Shown: positions 6,014 through 6,018 of the stretch, in pieces | Numbering within the stretch: position 1 is the first letter of the stretch | Layout: each line of letters starts with the position of its first letter | Assembly (NCBI GenBank): GCA_937928665.1 | Contig: CALFVM010000158.1 | Span: 1-6,018 of the forward strand | Reading direction: 5' to 3' | DNA from: an uncultured Candidatus Methylacidiphilales bacterium | Lineage (GTDB): Bacteria > Verrucomicrobiota > Verrucomicrobiia > Methylacidiphilales > CALFVM01 | DNA length: 6,018 nucleotides | Notes under the pieces: generated by a model | Databases searched by the model: none | What the model was told of the DNA's origin: nothing | The model's input: the letters and a program-made list of their open reading frames with translations, nothing else | Program-made: the position numbers and the translations under genes

Positions 6014-6018
6014 GGGTG

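Overview
The window is a dense, GC-rich bacterial chromosome segment with no mobile element, RNA gene or CRISPR array that I can see. Most starts lack a clear Shine-Dalgarno sequence. A Deg9-type PDZ protein, paired small membrane proteins and a conserved ATP-grasp/alpha-E/transglutaminase operon together suggest a Verrucomicrobiota (Opitutae-like) genome. That assignment rests on gene-family resemblance only and is tentative.

Layout. Bases 1-1084 (+) hold the 3' part of a Deg/HtrA-type protein with a degenerate-looking protease tail, one PDZ domain and a Deg9-like C-terminal PDZ domain. It ends at a strong intrinsic terminator (1094-1120). Two overlapping small genes follow (1157-1423 and 1420-1737, +), each with one N-terminal membrane helix and a helical tail. 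Their 3' end overlaps by 11 bases the end of a convergent three-gene operon on the minus strand, read from 5112 down to 1727: a circularly permuted ATP-grasp protein (DUF404/DUF407 type), an alpha-E (DUF403) protein and a transglutaminase-like protein with an intact Cys-His-Asp triad. Divergent from that operon, across a 96-base gap with alternative inverted repeats, is a small secreted protein built of short degenerate 'D-x-x-G-R' repeats (5209-5619, +). It ends two bases from a convergent minus-strand hypothetical gene (5622-6002, possibly continuing past the window edge).

The functional centre is the ATP-grasp/alpha-E/transglutaminase operon. This trio recurs in many bacteria and was predicted from comparative genomics to make and trim or transfer amide-linked peptides in the cytoplasm, often beside a proteasome-like Anbu peptidase. 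No Anbu gene is visible here. To my knowledge the product is not established, so this operon is the best candidate for an under-described system in the window.
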